Below are positions 5,193-6,205 of a DNA stretch of 6,205 nucleotides, piece after piece. The translations under genes and the position numbers were made by a program. Below the pieces are notes generated by a model. That model saw only the letters and a list, made by a program, of their open reading frames with translations. It ran no database searches and was not told the origin of the DNA. Positions within the stretch are counted from its first letter, which is position 1; each line of letters begins with the position of its first letter. Origin of the DNA: Gammaproteobacteria bacterium (GTDB lineage: Bacteria; Pseudomonadota; Gammaproteobacteria; Immundisolibacterales; Immundisolibacteraceae); contig DQBD01000264.1 of NCBI GenBank assembly GCA_003526065.1, positions 5,136-11,340 on the forward strand, in the 5' to 3' direction.

Positions 5193-5207
5193 ACTGACCG
5201 GTCGGTC
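5192..5207. promoter_or_regulatory. TetR-type operator-like near-palindrome
   Basis: GACTGACC followed by GGTCGGTC forms a 16-bp inverted repeat with 7 of 8 base pairs matching, and another GGT copy follows directly. Palindromes of this kind, centred on ACCGGT, are common as binding sites of TetR-family repressors that control RND efflux operons. It sits 37 bp before the adaptor ATG and downstream of the candidate -10, where a bound repressor would block transcription. The regulator itself is not encoded in the window. Confidence 0.45.
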
Positions 5208-5233
5208 GGTCCAGGCGACTGTGCGCCCCTCTC

Positions 5234-5239
5234 AAGGAG
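5234..5239 (+). promoter_or_regulatory. Ribosome binding site of the RND adaptor gene
   Basis: AAGGAG lies 5 nt before the ATG at 5245. It places the start so that the protein opens with a lipoprotein signal peptide, which confirms the choice. Confidence 0.8.
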
Positions 5240-5244
5240 TACCC

Positions 5245-6205
5245 ATGCTGGGAAATCACACCGCAATTCGCGCCACCGTTGCCGGGGCGCTGCTGGCCAC
5301 GCTCGCCGCCTGCGGTCAATCCACGCCCGAAAACGGCCAGCGACCGGCGCCGGAAGTCGGCGTGGTCGAGATTCAGCCGCAGCGGTTCGAGTTGATTGTG
5401 GAGCTGCCGGGACGCACCGCCGCCTACCGCGTGGCCGAAGTGCGGCCACAGGTCAGCGGCATTCTTCAGAAACGCCTGTTCGAGGAAGGCGCCGCCGTCA
5501 AGGCGGGCCAGGCGCTGTACCAGATCGACGCCGCCCCGTACCGGGCCGCCGTGCAACAGGCCGAGGCAGAACTGGCCCGTGCCCGTGCCAACGCAGAGGT
5601 GGCGCGCCTGAAGGCCGAACGGTTTGCGCCGCTGGCCAAGGCCGGCGCCGTCCCCAAACAGGACAACGACGACGTACAAGCGGCTTACCGCCAGGCCCAG
5701 GCACAGGTCCAGGCGGCTCGCGCCGCCCTGGACAGCGCACGCATCGACCTCGAGTACACCCGGATCGTGTCGCCCATCGACGGCGTGATCAGCGAGTCGT
5801 TCTTGACCGAGGGCGCCCTGGTGACCATGAACCAGGCCCAGATACTGGCCCGGGTCACGCAGCTCGACCCCATCTACGTCGACATCCAGCGGCCGACCGC
5901 CGAGATGCTGCGCCTGCGGCGCGAGTTCGAGGCCGGGCATCTCGAGCGCAGCAGCCCCGACAGCGCACGTCTGGACTTGCTGCTGGAGGATGGCGGCAGG
6001 TACCCGCGCGCCGGCGCCCTCAAGTTCTCGGGCGTCACCGTGGATCAGGGCACCGGCTCGGTGACGTTGCGCGCCACCTTCCCCAACCCCGACCAGCAAC
6101 TACTGCCGGGGATGTATGTGCGCGGACGCCTGCTTGAGGGTGTCGACCCAGCCGCGTTGCTGGTGCCGCAACGCGCCGTGACACGTGATGCCGAAGGCAA
6201 CGCCA
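5245..6205 (+). CDS. RND efflux pump periplasmic adaptor lipoprotein (MexA/AcrA type), 3' end outside window
   Basis: The frame is open from ATG 5245 to the window edge, giving 320 residues of a family usually about 380-400 long. Residues 1-22 are a lipoprotein signal peptide ending in the lipobox L20-A-A-C23. C23 would be lipidated; residue +2 is Gly, as in MexA, rather than Asp. Then come a first beta-barrel strand and lipoyl half (GRTAAYRVAEVRPQVSG, 56-72; FEEGAAVKAGQALYQIDAAPY, within 79-99), an Ala/Gln/Arg-rich coiled-coil hairpin (about 100-170), the second lipoyl half (YTRIVSPIDGVIS, 171-183), and beta-barrel landmarks QLDPIYVDI (206-214), VDQGTGSVTLRA (266-277) and LLPGMYV (286-292). 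The resemblance to Pseudomonas MexA is strong throughout. The protein bridges an inner-membrane RND transporter and an outer-membrane channel; both should be encoded just downstream. It is divergent from the ring-hydroxylating dioxygenase, behind a TetR-operator-like site. The pumped substrate is not readable. Confidence 0.95.
   Translation, partial: MLGNHTAIRATVAGALLATLAACGQSTPENGQRPAPEVGVVEIQPQRFELIVELPGRTAAYRVAEVRPQVSGILQKRLFEEGAAVKAGQALYQIDAAPYRAAVQQAEAELARARANAEVARLKAERFAPLAKAGAVPKQDNDDVQAAYRQAQAQVQAARAALDSARIDLEYTRIVSPIDGVISESFLTEGALVTMNQAQILARVTQLDPIYVDIQRPTAEMLRLRREFEAGHLERSSPDSARLDLLLEDGGRYPRAGALKFSGVTVDQGTGSVTLRATFPNPDQQLLPGMYVRGRLLEGVDPAALLVPQRAVTRDAEGNA

Noticed and set aside
5034..6137. 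Plus-strand open frame of 367 codons and minus-strand frame of 320 codons (5137-6099) over the adaptor gene
   Set aside because: Both are other-frame shadows of the MexA-type adaptor gene. That true frame has a ribosome binding site, lipobox and all family motifs, and stays open to the window end.
1..6205. Mobile elements, CRISPR arrays, tRNA genes or toxin-antitoxin genes
   Set aside because: No transposase, integrase, terminal repeats, regular spacer repeats or tRNA-like cloverleaf were seen on either strand.

Overview
This window is a high-GC (by eye about 63-66%) stretch of bacterial chromosome. It holds six complete or nearly complete catabolic and membrane genes, plus an RND adaptor gene cut by the right edge. 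The gene content and the strongly MexA/AcrA-like adaptor suggest a Gram-negative proteobacterium, probably a gammaproteobacterium with an aromatic, terpenoid or hydrocarbon-degrading lifestyle. A polycyclic-aromatic degrader such as Immundisolibacter would fit, but that genus is a guess from gene content only. No tRNA, rRNA, CRISPR array, insertion sequence or phage gene is visible.

Left block (1-2825, + strand): three co-directional genes with short gaps (30 and 59 bp) form an apparent operon. They are the C-terminal part of an AMP-forming acyl-CoA synthetase, an MBL-fold hydrolase carrying the full metal-ligand pattern of the AHL-lactonase family, and a 396-residue flavin-dependent luciferase-like (LLM) monooxygenase. 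The order suggests a route in which the monooxygenase inserts oxygen into a ring (Baeyer-Villiger type), the MBL enzyme opens the resulting lactone, and the ligase activates the acid with CoA. That reading is inference. A strong GC-rich hairpin at 2849-2878 closes the block.

Middle (2950-3228, + strand): a single half-size TMEM165/GDT1 (UPF0016) membrane protein, probably a manganese or other divalent cation exporter, with its own weak promoter candidate. It converges on the next block.

Right-middle block (3274-4949, - strand): the alpha (Rieske) and beta subunits of an aromatic ring-hydroxylating dioxygenase, joined by a 4-bp ATGA overlap. The alpha gene really starts at 4949, after a very strong ribosome binding site. 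The longer open frame reaching 5171 is an unsupported extension. No ferredoxin or reductase gene is present here.

Divergent control region (4950-5244, 295 bp): this lies between the dioxygenase and the efflux genes. Its one AT-rich patch (5121-5130) offers a -10-like hexamer on both strands. It also holds a 7-bp-stem hairpin, an abutting 16-bp near-palindrome resembling a TetR-type operator, a smaller palindrome and a hairpin-plus-T6 element in the dioxygenase leader.

Right end (5245-6205, + strand): the periplasmic adaptor lipoprotein of an HAE1-type RND efflux pump, running off the window. The head-to-head layout suggests that aromatic ring oxidation and solvent or aromatic efflux may be controlled together. 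No regulator gene lies within the window.
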